From an uncultured Caulobacterales bacterium (GTDB lineage: Bacteria > Pseudomonadota > Alphaproteobacteria > Caulobacterales > Caulobacteraceae), in the NCBI GenBank assembly GCA_903837135.1, contig CAILTK010000054.1, positions 1 through 32,561 of the forward strand: a stretch of DNA of 32,561 nucleotides, given 5' to 3'. Under the pieces are notes generated by a model that saw nothing but the letters and a program-made list of their open reading frames with translations, searched no databases and had not been told where the DNA came from. Positions 1-6,707 of the stretch are shown here, one piece after another. The translations under genes were made by a program, and so were the position numbers. Numbering within the stretch: position 1 is the stretch's first letter; each line of letters begins with the position of its first letter.

Positions 1-424
1 CTTCTCGCTGCATGCACCGGCGTTGGTGATCGACCTCAGCACGGCGCGTACCGCGGACGCGGCGACCGCCGATCCCAACCCTCCCCCCGCCCCGGCCTCC
101 GGCTCAGCCGAGGCGCGGTTCGACGCCGGGGCCGCCTCCGGCGGGATCGAGCCCCCCAGCGCCGGGGCGCCGTCCGACCTGCCCCACACCGCGCCTCCGG
201 GGGAGACGAGCCCGGCCGTGGTCGACACCGCGATGGCCTCCGATCTGCCGGGATCCGTCCGCGCGCCCCTGCAGGGCGGCAGCCTGGCGTCGGCGGCGCG
301 CCAGCCTGCCGTCCTTGCGGCCCCCCTCAGGAGCGAACAGGGGACGCCGCTGCGGGTGTTCCTGGTCCGCGACCTCGACCCCAATCTCGACCTCGGCGAC
401 GGAGGCGCGCCACCGCGCCGGTGA
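1..424 (+). CDS. C-terminal part of an unidentified Ala/Pro-rich protein (5' end outside window)
   Basis: The frame is open from base 2 without a stop until TGA at 422-424, so the start lies upstream of the window. Third positions are almost all G or C, as in the real genes here, which supports coding. Most of the visible part is low-complexity Ala, Pro, Gly and Ser. The last 25 residues are more ordered, with the segment QGTPLRVFLVRDLDPNLDL. That segment resembles in pattern the C-terminal tail of VirB10/TrbI-type proteins (QGT-x-hydrophobic stretch-RDLD), but the similarity is short and I would not assign the family on it. The gene converges on the peptidase gene to its right with a gap of about 27 bases. 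No function is claimed. Confidence 0.5.
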   Translation, partial: FSLHAPALVIDLSTARTADAATADPNPPPAPASGSAEARFDAGAASGGIEPPSAGAPSDLPHTAPPGETSPAVVDTAMASDLPGSVRAPLQGGSLASAARQPAVLAAPLRSEQGTPLRVFLVRDLDPNLDLGDGGAPPRR

Positions 425-451
425 GGCGGCCGCGGGGATCGAGGCGCGCGG

Positions 452-1726
452 TCAGGGGGTGCGCTTCGCGATGGACGCCTGGAGCATGGCCAGGGTTTCC
501 GCGTCCGTCTGGACCTCGCACCTCCTGTGGGCGGAGCGCTTGCTCAGGGTGGCGACCGGCGTCCCCGCAGGCCTGAGGCGCGCCTCGGCGCGCGTGCGCC
601 GGAGGCGAAGACGCTTGGGATGCGCCTTGGCCAGGGCCTTGTCGAGCAGGCGCAGGCCGCTCGCCCGGGCTTCGGGCGAACAGGCGCCCGCGGACGCGGC
701 CGCCCCGTCGCGGACCACGACGGGGCGCTCCTGGTGTGCTGACGCCGCCCGCAGGAGTCCCTTGCCCGGGAACGGGGGAGCGGACGCGCGATCGGTCGCC
801 CGGGCGAGGCGCCAAGGCTCGCCGCCGACGGAAGACCGGCCACGCGGCGGGGCGCCCGCGCGGTTGGCCGCCCGGGCCACCGGGCTCGCCGCCGCGACCT
901 GCAGCGCCAGGCTGGGAACGCGCACGTCGGCGTCCCTCAGCCGGGCGGCCAACCGCGCTGCTTCGAGCCCGCGCGGCGTGATCTGGTCCAGCGCGATGGA
1001 CAGGCCCGCGGCCGTCGGCCGAGACCGGCTGTCCCGGCGGTCGGCCTCGGCCAGCCGCGTCCCGGCGACGGCCGCCGGCGGCGCCACCAGATTGACCCAG
1101 TGATAGGGATCGTCCGCCGCCTGACGCTCGACATAGAGATAGTCCACCCTGCGCCAGGGAACGACGGTCGGCTCGCGGCTGTCCATCGCATAATCGCCCG
1201 TGTTCAGCCGAACCATCAAAAGGGCGTGCAGACCGATGTCCTGGCGAAAGACCACGGCGTAGAACAAGCGCTCGGGCGGAAAGCCCGCGGCCAGCAGCCG
1301 GCGGCGTTTCTCGGCCGCGAAACTCTTGCAGTCGCCGATCAGACCTTCGGAGGTCTCCACCGCCGGCGCCCAGTCGTCGTCGAGATTGATCAGCAGGCTC
1401 GCGGGCGCCATGGCGCTGTTGACGTCGACATTGACCTTCTGCACCAGCTGCAAGGCCTGCGCGTCGGTGAAGCGCTCGCCCGGCGTCGCCGGCGCCCCGG
1501 CGGCGGCCGACGGACACAGCACGGGCTGGTGCGCGCAGGTCGCCGAAAAGCTTGCCGGCGCCAGGTCGGACACTCCCTGCGTCGTCATGTGGTCGCCTGC
1601 GGCGGACAATCGCGCCGGCGCGCTCGCGCACGCGGTCAGGCCGACGCAGGCCGCCAGACTCGACAGACCGATCAGGAGACGCCTCGGCCTCCGGGACGTT
1701 CCGCTCGGAAAGCCCGCGCGTCTCAT
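452..1726 (-). CDS. Transglutaminase-like cysteine peptidase (BTLCP/C93), putative lipoprotein with long C-terminal tail
   Basis: The fold is that of bacterial transglutaminase-like cysteine peptidases (DUF920, the LapG-type group). In the 424-residue version, Cys133 lies in GDCKSF, His167 in HALLMV and the Asp in the following DYAMDS, giving the expected Cys-His-Asp triad. The N-terminus has an Arg-rich stretch, a hydrophobic segment and a lipobox LTAC ending at Cys33, so it is probably an outer- or inner-membrane lipoprotein. I chose the ATG ending at 1726 because of that signal. ATGs at 1786 (preceded by GGGGGAG) and 1810 are in frame and possible, but push the lipobox too deep. The catalytic domain ends near residue 200. 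The remaining roughly 200 residues are Ala/Arg/Pro-rich and unlike the family, which is usually about 200 residues long. Typical relatives cleave or process envelope proteins; the substrate here is unknown. Confidence 0.75.
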   Translation of the reverse strand: MRRAGFPSGTSRRPRRLLIGLSSLAACVGLTACASAPARLSAAGDHMTTQGVSDLAPASFSATCAHQPVLCPSAAAGAPATPGERFTDAQALQLVQKVNVDVNSAMAPASLLINLDDDWAPAVETSEGLIGDCKSFAAEKRRRLLAAGFPPERLFYAVVFRQDIGLHALLMVRLNTGDYAMDSREPTVVPWRRVDYLYVERQAADDPYHWVNLVAPPAAVAGTRLAEADRRDSRSRPTAAGLSIALDQITPRGLEAARLAARLRDADVRVPSLALQVAAASPVARAANRAGAPPRGRSSVGGEPWRLARATDRASAPPFPGKGLLRAASAHQERPVVVRDGAAASAGACSPEARASGLRLLDKALAKAHPKRLRLRRTRAEARLRPAGTPVATLSKRSAHRRCEVQTDAETLAMLQASIAKRTP

Positions 1727-2053
1727 CCGTACGTTGCAGCCGGCCAGCCGCGCGGCCGCACCCGCCGCCCGTCCCGTAAGCTTCATTCGTCGCGGCTCCC
1801 CCACAACCATCCCGTCGAAGAAACGCCGCCGACGAGCACCACCCGCAATTGCATCCTCAGTAAACGGTGCTTCGGGACAATGGCATTCGCCTATTCGGGT
1901 GTGCGGCGTTTGGCCCGATCCGCCAGGACGCGAAGAACCCTGCCCTTTGATCGGCGGCTTGTGCGTGATCGCGATCGCGGGCGCCTTGACCTGAGCGCGC
2001 CCTTGCGGGACGCGCCGATCCGACCCAGCATGCGGTCCGGACGGAGGGGCGAG

Positions 2054-3109
2054 ATGCGGTATCGGACAGGGATCGGCGCGGCGGCGGTCGCGTTGCTGGC
2101 GTGGGCGGGAGCCGCCTCAGGCCAGACGGCGCCGCCCAAGCCCGACGCGGACTACCTGCCCTACCTCAAACCGCAGATCCTGGCGGAGGTGGCGCCGGGG
2201 CGGAAGATCCACCTGATCTGCATGGGCGAGGGCTCGCCCACCGTGATCCTCACCGCCGGGCTTGGCAATTGGGCTGAGATCTGGCGCAAGGTGCAGCCGG
2301 CCATCGCCCGCAAGACCCGCGTCTGCGGCTGGGACCGGCCCGGCTACGGCTTCTCGAGCCCCAGTCCGGAGCCGCAGGACACCGCCCACACCACCGCCGA
2401 CCTCGAGGCCGCGCTGAAGGTCGCCGGGATTCGCGGCCCCTACATCCTGGTCGGCCATTCGCTGGGCGGCTACGAAAGCCTGTGGTTCGCCGACCGACAT
2501 CCGCGCGAGGTCGTCGGCATGGTCCTGGTGGACCCGAGCTTTCCGGATCAGCACCGGGCGATGGAGGGCGTCAGCCCGGAGGCGTCCAAGTTCGAGGACA
2601 GCTTCATGGCGGCCGGTGTGATCGGTCTGAAGGGGTGCGCCAGCGCCCTTCGCGCCGGAACGTTGAAGGCCGGCGATCCGGTCATGACCCGGTGTCTTCA
2701 GGGCGACCCCGCATTTCCTCCCGCGTTGACGGAGAGCCTCCACGCCGTCGATCTGGAGCCGGCGCGCTACGAGACCCAGGCCTCCCTGGTCGACCGGTTC
2801 GCCGCCGACAGCGCCATGGTCGTCGATCCCCACCGCAACTATGGGCAAATGCCGCTGATCGTGCTGACCGCCGGCCAGGTGCAGGCCCTGCCCCCCGAGA
2901 TGCACGTCCCGCCGGTCATGGTGGCGGCGCTGGCGGAATTCCAGCACACCACCTGGCCGCGGGCGCACGACGCCCTGGCCGCCCTGTCGACCCACGGCCG
3001 CAACGTGATGGTCCCGGACTCCAGCCACTACATCCAGACCCTGAAGCCGCAGCTGGTGATCGAGTCCGTCGACTCGGTGATCGACGCGGCGCGGGGGTCC
3101 GGGCGGTAA
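2054..3109 (+). CDS. Exported alpha/beta hydrolase
   Basis: This is a 351-residue protein with an N-terminal signal peptide (hydrophobic residues about 8-22, Ala-rich cleavage region) and an alpha/beta hydrolase core. The nucleophile elbow is GHSLGG with Ser136. Upstream lies the oxyanion region LTAGLGNW and the strand CGWDRPGYGFS. A C-terminal SSHYIQ segment supplies the likely catalytic His. The family hydrolyses esters, amides or similar small molecules; the substrate cannot be read from sequence. The ATG at 2054 follows a clear GGAGGGG ribosome site, which rules out the much longer in-frame extension back to 1100. The gene is divergent from the cysteine peptidase, with about 330 bases between starts, and converges on the M42 peptidase with a 4-base gap. 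Confidence 0.85.
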   Translation: MRYRTGIGAAAVALLAWAGAASGQTAPPKPDADYLPYLKPQILAEVAPGRKIHLICMGEGSPTVILTAGLGNWAEIWRKVQPAIARKTRVCGWDRPGYGFSSPSPEPQDTAHTTADLEAALKVAGIRGPYILVGHSLGGYESLWFADRHPREVVGMVLVDPSFPDQHRAMEGVSPEASKFEDSFMAAGVIGLKGCASALRAGTLKAGDPVMTRCLQGDPAFPPALTESLHAVDLEPARYETQASLVDRFAADSAMVVDPHRNYGQMPLIVLTAGQVQALPPEMHVPPVMVAALAEFQHTTWPRAHDALAALSTHGRNVMVPDSSHYIQTLKPQLVIESVDSVIDAARGSGR

Positions 3110-3113
3110 GGGC

Positions 3114-4271
3114 TCACTTCTCCGGCGTGAAATCCCGCATCCGCGCCACCGTCGCCGCGTCGAGCTTCTGCAGCATGGCCACCACGAGGTCGACCATGCC
3201 GTCGAAGTCGGCCCGGTCGATGATCCCGTTGTGGGCGTGGGTGTAGCGGGCCGGCACGACCAGGTTCACCGTCGGCGCGCCGCCGGTGGACTTCTGGATC
3301 TCCGAGGAGTCGTCGCCATAGCCCTGCACCAGATCGAGCTGCAGCGGGATGCCCTTGGCGCGCGCGGTGTCGCGGGTCAGGGCCGCCAGCCGCCGGTTCG
3401 GCAGGGCGCTGGAGTCGTAGAGGAAGATGCCCGGGCCGGCGCCCAGCACGCCTTGCGTCTCCTCCGGATTGCGGCCGGGGCTGTCGCCGGTGATCCCGCC
3501 CTCGATGGCGACGCCGATATCCGGCTTGATCACGTCGGCCGCCGAATGGGCGCCGCGCAGGCCGACCTCCTCCTGGGTGGTGGCGGCGAAGAAGATCTGG
3601 TTCGGATGGCCCGACGCCTTCAGCCGGCGCATGGCCTCGATCAGCACGGCGCAGCCGACCCGGTCGTCCCAGGCCTTGCCGAGATAGCGCTGCGTTCCGT
3701 TCAGCACCTCGAACGGCGAATCCGGCACCACCGGGTCGCCAGGGCCGATGCCCATGGCCGCGACCTCGGCGTCCGAATGAGCCCCCACGTCGAGATAGAG
3801 GCTGTCGCGCGGGAACACCTTGGTGCGCTCCTCGGCCGGGACCACGTGGATGTCGCGGATGCCGGTGACCGCCCGCACCGGGCCCTTGGAGCCGATGATG
3901 ATCCAGCGCTGATCCGGCAGGGCCTGGTCGAGCCAGCCGCCGAGCATCTGCATCGACAGGAAGCCCGCCTTGGTGGTGCGCCGGACCACCCCGCCGAGCT
4001 CGTCCATGTGCGCGTCGAGCATGATGCGCGGACCGCTCGATCCCTGCCGCGCGATCACCGAGCCCATGCCGTCGTAGCTGAGCTGGTCGGCCAGGGGTTT
4101 CATCTCGCGCACCATGATCCGGCGCACGTCCTCCTCGAACCCCGGCGGCCCCGGCGCGTCCGAAAGCTCGCGCAGCAGGGCCTCGGTCCGGTCGCCGGGC
4201 GCGGCGCGCGCCGGCGCGACGGATGCGGCCGTCACGGCGGCGAGCAGGGCGAGGAGGTGGGACGATTTCAT
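3114..4271 (-). CDS. Exported M42-family metallopeptidase
   Basis: The 385-residue protein begins with a signal peptide (residues about 1-23, ending ARA-AP), followed by an M42 (glutamyl aminopeptidase/cellulase M type) di-zinc peptidase domain. Visible ligand motifs are DAHMDE (His88), KAWDDR (bridging Asp202), TQEEVG (Glu234/Glu235), an acidic residue in VAIEGG (Glu257, where many M42 members have Asp) and ARYTHAHN near residue 345 (His). The domain is complete. Cytoplasmic M42 enzymes are the rule, so a secreted version suggests trimming of peptides in the periplasm. The start at 4271 is supported by AGGAGT a few bases upstream and by the signal peptide; the in-frame extension to 4475 runs through a repeat element and is rejected. 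Confidence 0.88.
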   Translation of the reverse strand: MKSSHLLALLAAVTAASVAPARAAPGDRTEALLRELSDAPGPPGFEEDVRRIMVREMKPLADQLSYDGMGSVIARQGSSGPRIMLDAHMDELGGVVRRTTKAGFLSMQMLGGWLDQALPDQRWIIIGSKGPVRAVTGIRDIHVVPAEERTKVFPRDSLYLDVGAHSDAEVAAMGIGPGDPVVPDSPFEVLNGTQRYLGKAWDDRVGCAVLIEAMRRLKASGHPNQIFFAATTQEEVGLRGAHSAADVIKPDIGVAIEGGITGDSPGRNPEETQGVLGAGPGIFLYDSSALPNRRLAALTRDTARAKGIPLQLDLVQGYGDDSSEIQKSTGGAPTVNLVVPARYTHAHNGIIDRADFDGMVDLVVAMLQKLDAATVARMRDFTPEK

Positions 4272-4376
4272 GCGCGGACTCCTGGAACTTGGATGGAGTT
4301 GAGCGACCGAGGCGCACGCGCGCAACCCCCCGGTCGGGCGGATTGCGGCGTGAGGATCCGCCGCTGAGATTTTCAG

Positions 4377-4592
4377 CCTCCCCCGCGAAGCGGGGTGAGG
4401 GGACCATCGGCCGAAGAGCCGATGGTGGAGGGGGCGGGCGGCGCGCACGACGTCCGACCGCTCCCAAGCAGGCAAACGAATTTTTTCGCAACGGAACGGT
4501 CCTGCTGTCGCCCGCCCCCTCCACCATCGGCTCTACGCCCGGCTGCGCCGGGCTCGGCCGACGGTCCCCCTCCCGCCGCTTCGCGGGGGAGG
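4377..4592. repeat. Compound inverted repeat: two copies of a dispersed-type palindromic element facing each other
   Basis: This fills most of the 328-base gap between the M42 and RidA-like genes. The left arm (4377-4440) begins CCTCCCCCGCGAAG and ends GGAGGGGGCGGGCG. The right arm (4509-4592) is its reverse complement with a few changes plus an inserted block. The left arm contains two perfect hairpins: CCCCGC-gaa-GCGGGG (4381-4395) and ACCATCGGC/GCCGATGGT (4403-4411 with 4418-4426). The insert in the right arm is itself a hairpin, GCCCGGC-tgc-GCCGGGC (4537-4553). Between the arms is a short AT-richer spacer (4441-4508). The look is that of the small intergenic palindromic repeats of alphaproteobacterial genomes. 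It could also act as a bidirectional structure or attenuator upstream of the M42 gene. No ORF is apparent inside it. Confidence 0.75.
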
Positions 4593-4599
4593 TTGTTAC

Positions 4600-5070
4600 C
4601 TACTTCCCCTTCACCGCTATGCCCATCACCTCGTAATGGGCGCCGCCGAGCAGGTGATCCACGCCGAGGAAGGCGCGGGCCGGCAGGGGGCCTTTGAAGT
4701 AGGTGCGGTAGGCGTCGTTGAAGGAGCCATAGAGCGACAGGTCGGAGCAGAAGATCTGCACCCAGACGAGGTCGTCCATGCTGTAGCCGGCGCCCTCGAC
4801 CGTCCGCTTGATCGAGTCCATCACCAGTCTGGCGCCGTCCTTGGGGTCCACCGGCGGCTTGCCGGTGGCGCGGTCGACATCGGTCGTACCGGCGACGTAG
4901 AGGGTGGCGCCCGCCTGCACCGCGCCGCTGAAGGCAGGACCGGCGGCGCTCACCGCGCCCGGCGGCAGGCCGGCGCCGCCGGCCGGGAAGTGCTTGATCG
5001 CCGGCTCCGCGGCCAGGGCCGGCAGGGCGGACAGGGCGAGGGCGAGCACGCCCGGTGCGAAAGATTTCAT
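4600..5070 (-). CDS. Exported RidA-like (YjgF/YER057c/UK114) protein
   Basis: The 156-residue protein has an N-terminal signal peptide (MKSFAPGVLALALSALPALA) followed by one RidA-superfamily domain. The C-terminal strand pair, PARAFLGVDHLLGGAHYEV, keeps the Arg that binds the substrate carboxylate in RidA enamine/imine deaminases and the downstream Glu. Canonical RidA is cytoplasmic and clears 2-aminoacrylate; a secreted paralogue probably acts on something else. The ATG at 5070 is preceded by AAGGA and starts the signal peptide, so the 11-residue extension to 5103 is not used. It lies downstream of the ferritin-like gene on the same strand, with about 65 bases between. Confidence 0.85.
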   Translation of the reverse strand: MKSFAPGVLALALSALPALAAEPAIKHFPAGGAGLPPGAVSAAGPAFSGAVQAGATLYVAGTTDVDRATGKPPVDPKDGARLVMDSIKRTVEGAGYSMDDLVWVQIFCSDLSLYGSFNDAYRTYFKGPLPARAFLGVDHLLGGAHYEVMGIAVKGK

Positions 5071-5135
5071 CTTGGGTCCTTCCGCATCAGGCGGCTCCGT
5101 CAAGCTAGGCCGACGGCGCCGCCCCGCGCAAGAAC

Positions 5136-5726
5136 CTAGCCTTCCAGCATCGGCTTGCCTTGGTGCGCGACCAAAAGGTCGTGCATGTCGTCGGCGTGTT
5201 CCTCCTCGACCACCAATATGCCCTCGATCATGATGCGGGTGCCGGGGTCGTCGTCGCCGAAATAGCGGATCAGTTCGCGGTAGTGATCGACGGCGATGCG
5301 CTCGGCGATCAGGTTCTCCTCGATCATCTCGATCAAATTTCCCGCCTTGCCGTACTCGGACGCCGAGCGCGACAGGATCCCTTCGGGATTGAAGTTGGGC
5401 GTGCCGCCGAGCTGGGTGATCCGCTCGGCCACGGCCATCATGTGCGCGCGCTCCTCGTCGGCGTGCTCGGCGAACTCGGCCTTGACGCCTTCGCTGGAGA
5501 TGCCGGCCGCGGCGACCGAGTGCATCGAATAGCGCAGGACGCAGACGATCTCGGTCGCCAGCACGCTCTGCAGGATGTCGATGGTCTTCTGCACATCGCC
5601 CCGGTAGGTCGAGGTCACCGCGCCCCCGTTGAGGTTCTCCCGCGCCCGCGCGCGCAGCGTCAGGACATCGGTGAGGAAGGGCTTGTCGACCCCCGGGTCG
5701 CGGGTCGTTTGCTCGGGCTGGGCCAT
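5136..5726 (-). CDS. Ferritin-like di-iron protein (bacterioferritin/Dps-like)
   Basis: The 196-residue protein is a four-helix ferritin-like domain. Candidate di-iron ligands are Glu59, the ExxH pair Glu92/His95 in EERAH, Glu136/Glu137 or Glu142 in the third helix, and Glu174/His177 in EEEH. It should oxidise and store iron or scavenge peroxide in the cytoplasm. The N-terminal ~40 residues are an extension with many charged residues, as in some Dps-like or bacterioferritin-like proteins. No convincing haem-ligand Met can be fixed from sequence alone, so I do not call it Bfr. The ATG at 5726 follows AGGAG by about six bases; the longer frame to 5948 is not needed. It is divergent from the cold-shock gene. 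Confidence 0.85.
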   Translation of the reverse strand: MAQPEQTTRDPGVDKPFLTDVLTLRARARENLNGGAVTSTYRGDVQKTIDILQSVLATEIVCVLRYSMHSVAAAGISSEGVKAEFAEHADEERAHMMAVAERITQLGGTPNFNPEGILSRSASEYGKAGNLIEMIEENLIAERIAVDHYRELIRYFGDDDPGTRIMIEGILVVEEEHADDMHDLLVAHQGKPMLEG

Positions 5727-5977
5727 GACATCTCCTGGGGTCTCGGCGGACACATGCGCACGCCGCCTCGTCGCCGTCGGTGACGGGTCCGGGCGCGCCG
5801 CCGCCTTACAACGCAGCCGCTGAGGTTTCGGTCCACGGTGCGAGGCCGCGATCTGGGCCTCGTGCAAATTTCCCCTACGCGGCGGTGGAAACCTCGGCTT
5901 TCGCCTGTGATAATTAGATTGCCAAAGGTGGCCTGACATCCGCGGCATGATCCGCTATGTGGCGATGACCACCTGTC

Positions 5978-5983
5978 TATAAT
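5978..5983 (+). promoter_or_regulatory. Candidate -10 box upstream of the cold-shock gene
   Basis: A perfect TATAAT lies 31 bases before the cold-shock ATG, in an AT-richer stretch that stands out from its surroundings (about 5900-6000). I see no good -35 at 16-18 bases. The implied leader is short (about 25 bases), unlike the long thermosensing leaders of enteric cspA genes. Confidence 0.35.
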
Positions 5984-6014
5984 TACGACCCTATCTCTAT
6001 AAGCGAGCCGCCAG

Positions 6015-6557
6015 ATGCCAACGGGCACAGTCAAGTTTTTCAATCCCAACAAGGGTTTCGGATTCATCAGCCCGTCGGACGGCGGAAGCGACGTCTTCGT
6101 GCACATCTCCGCCGTCGAGCGGGCCGGCCTGTCCGGCCTGAACGAGGGCGACGAGGTCGGCTTCGAACTCGAGCAGGACCGCCGCACGGGCAAGCAGAGC
6201 GCGGGCGATCTGCAGCTGCTCAGCGCCGGCGCGCCGTCCGCCGGCCGGGGCGGTCCGCCGCGCCAGTCGTTCCGCGAGGACCGCGGCGGCTACGACCGCG
6301 GTCCCCCGCCGCGCCGCGACGAGCCGCGCGGGGCGGTGTCGGGCTCGGGGTCGGGCGCCGTCAAATGGTTCAACCAGACCAAGGGCTTCGGCTTCATCCA
6401 GCCGGACCAGGGCGGGGGCGACATCTTCGTCCACATCTCCGCCGTGGAGCGCGCCGGCCTCAGCGGGCTGAACGAAGGCCAGCGGGTGTCCTACGAGCTG
6501 GAAGTCGATCGCCGCAGCGGCAAGAGCTCGGCGGTCAACCTGCGCGTCGAGCGCTAG
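6015..6557 (+). CDS. Tandem (double) cold-shock-domain protein
   Basis: The 180-residue protein contains two cold-shock domains, residues about 2-68 and 113-180, each with both RNA-binding motifs: KGFGFI (RNP1) and DVFVHI or DIFVHI (RNP2). They are joined by a Gly/Pro/Arg-rich flexible linker. Such double-CSD proteins are typical of Caulobacter and other alphaproteobacteria, where they act as single-stranded nucleic-acid chaperones, often in stationary phase. Both domains share the unusual identical segment HISAVERAGLSGLNEG, indicating an internal duplication. The start ATG has a poor ribosome site but the first domain begins right after it. A strong hairpin follows 61 bases after the stop. 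Confidence 0.93.
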   Translation: MPTGTVKFFNPNKGFGFISPSDGGSDVFVHISAVERAGLSGLNEGDEVGFELEQDRRTGKQSAGDLQLLSAGAPSAGRGGPPRQSFREDRGGYDRGPPPRRDEPRGAVSGSGSGAVKWFNQTKGFGFIQPDQGGGDIFVHISAVERAGLSGLNEGQRVSYELEVDRRSGKSSAVNLRVER

Positions 6558-6618
6558 GCGGGCTTGGCGCGGCGCCCGTTCGCCGCGCCCGAGCCTGATT
6601 TTCTATGCAGCGCATAAC

Positions 6619-6650
6619 GTCGACCGGAAACCGGCGGGTTTCCGGTCGAC
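6619..6650. terminator. Perfect 14-bp hairpin between cold-shock and metalloprotease genes
   Basis: GTCGACCGGAAACC at 6619-6632 pairs exactly with GGTTTCCGGTCGAC at 6637-6650 around a four-base loop. It lies 61 bases after the cold-shock stop and 57 before the next start. There is no T-run after it, so it may be a U-tract-free terminator, an mRNA-stabilising stem or a protein-binding palindrome. Confidence 0.55.
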
Positions 6651-6707
6651 AGCGCATGTCTGTCGCCTTCAATGGCGGCGTGCCGCGAGTCAGCGGCGGG
6701 GGGCGCC

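Noticed and set aside
1..424. Assignment of the left-edge gene to VirB10/TrbI
   Set aside because: Only a 20-residue C-terminal resemblance and no other conjugation gene in view.
1100..2053. Long in-frame extension upstream of the alpha/beta hydrolase
   Set aside because: It overlaps the cysteine peptidase on the other strand, has no domain, and the hydrolase has its own ribosome site and signal peptide at 2054.
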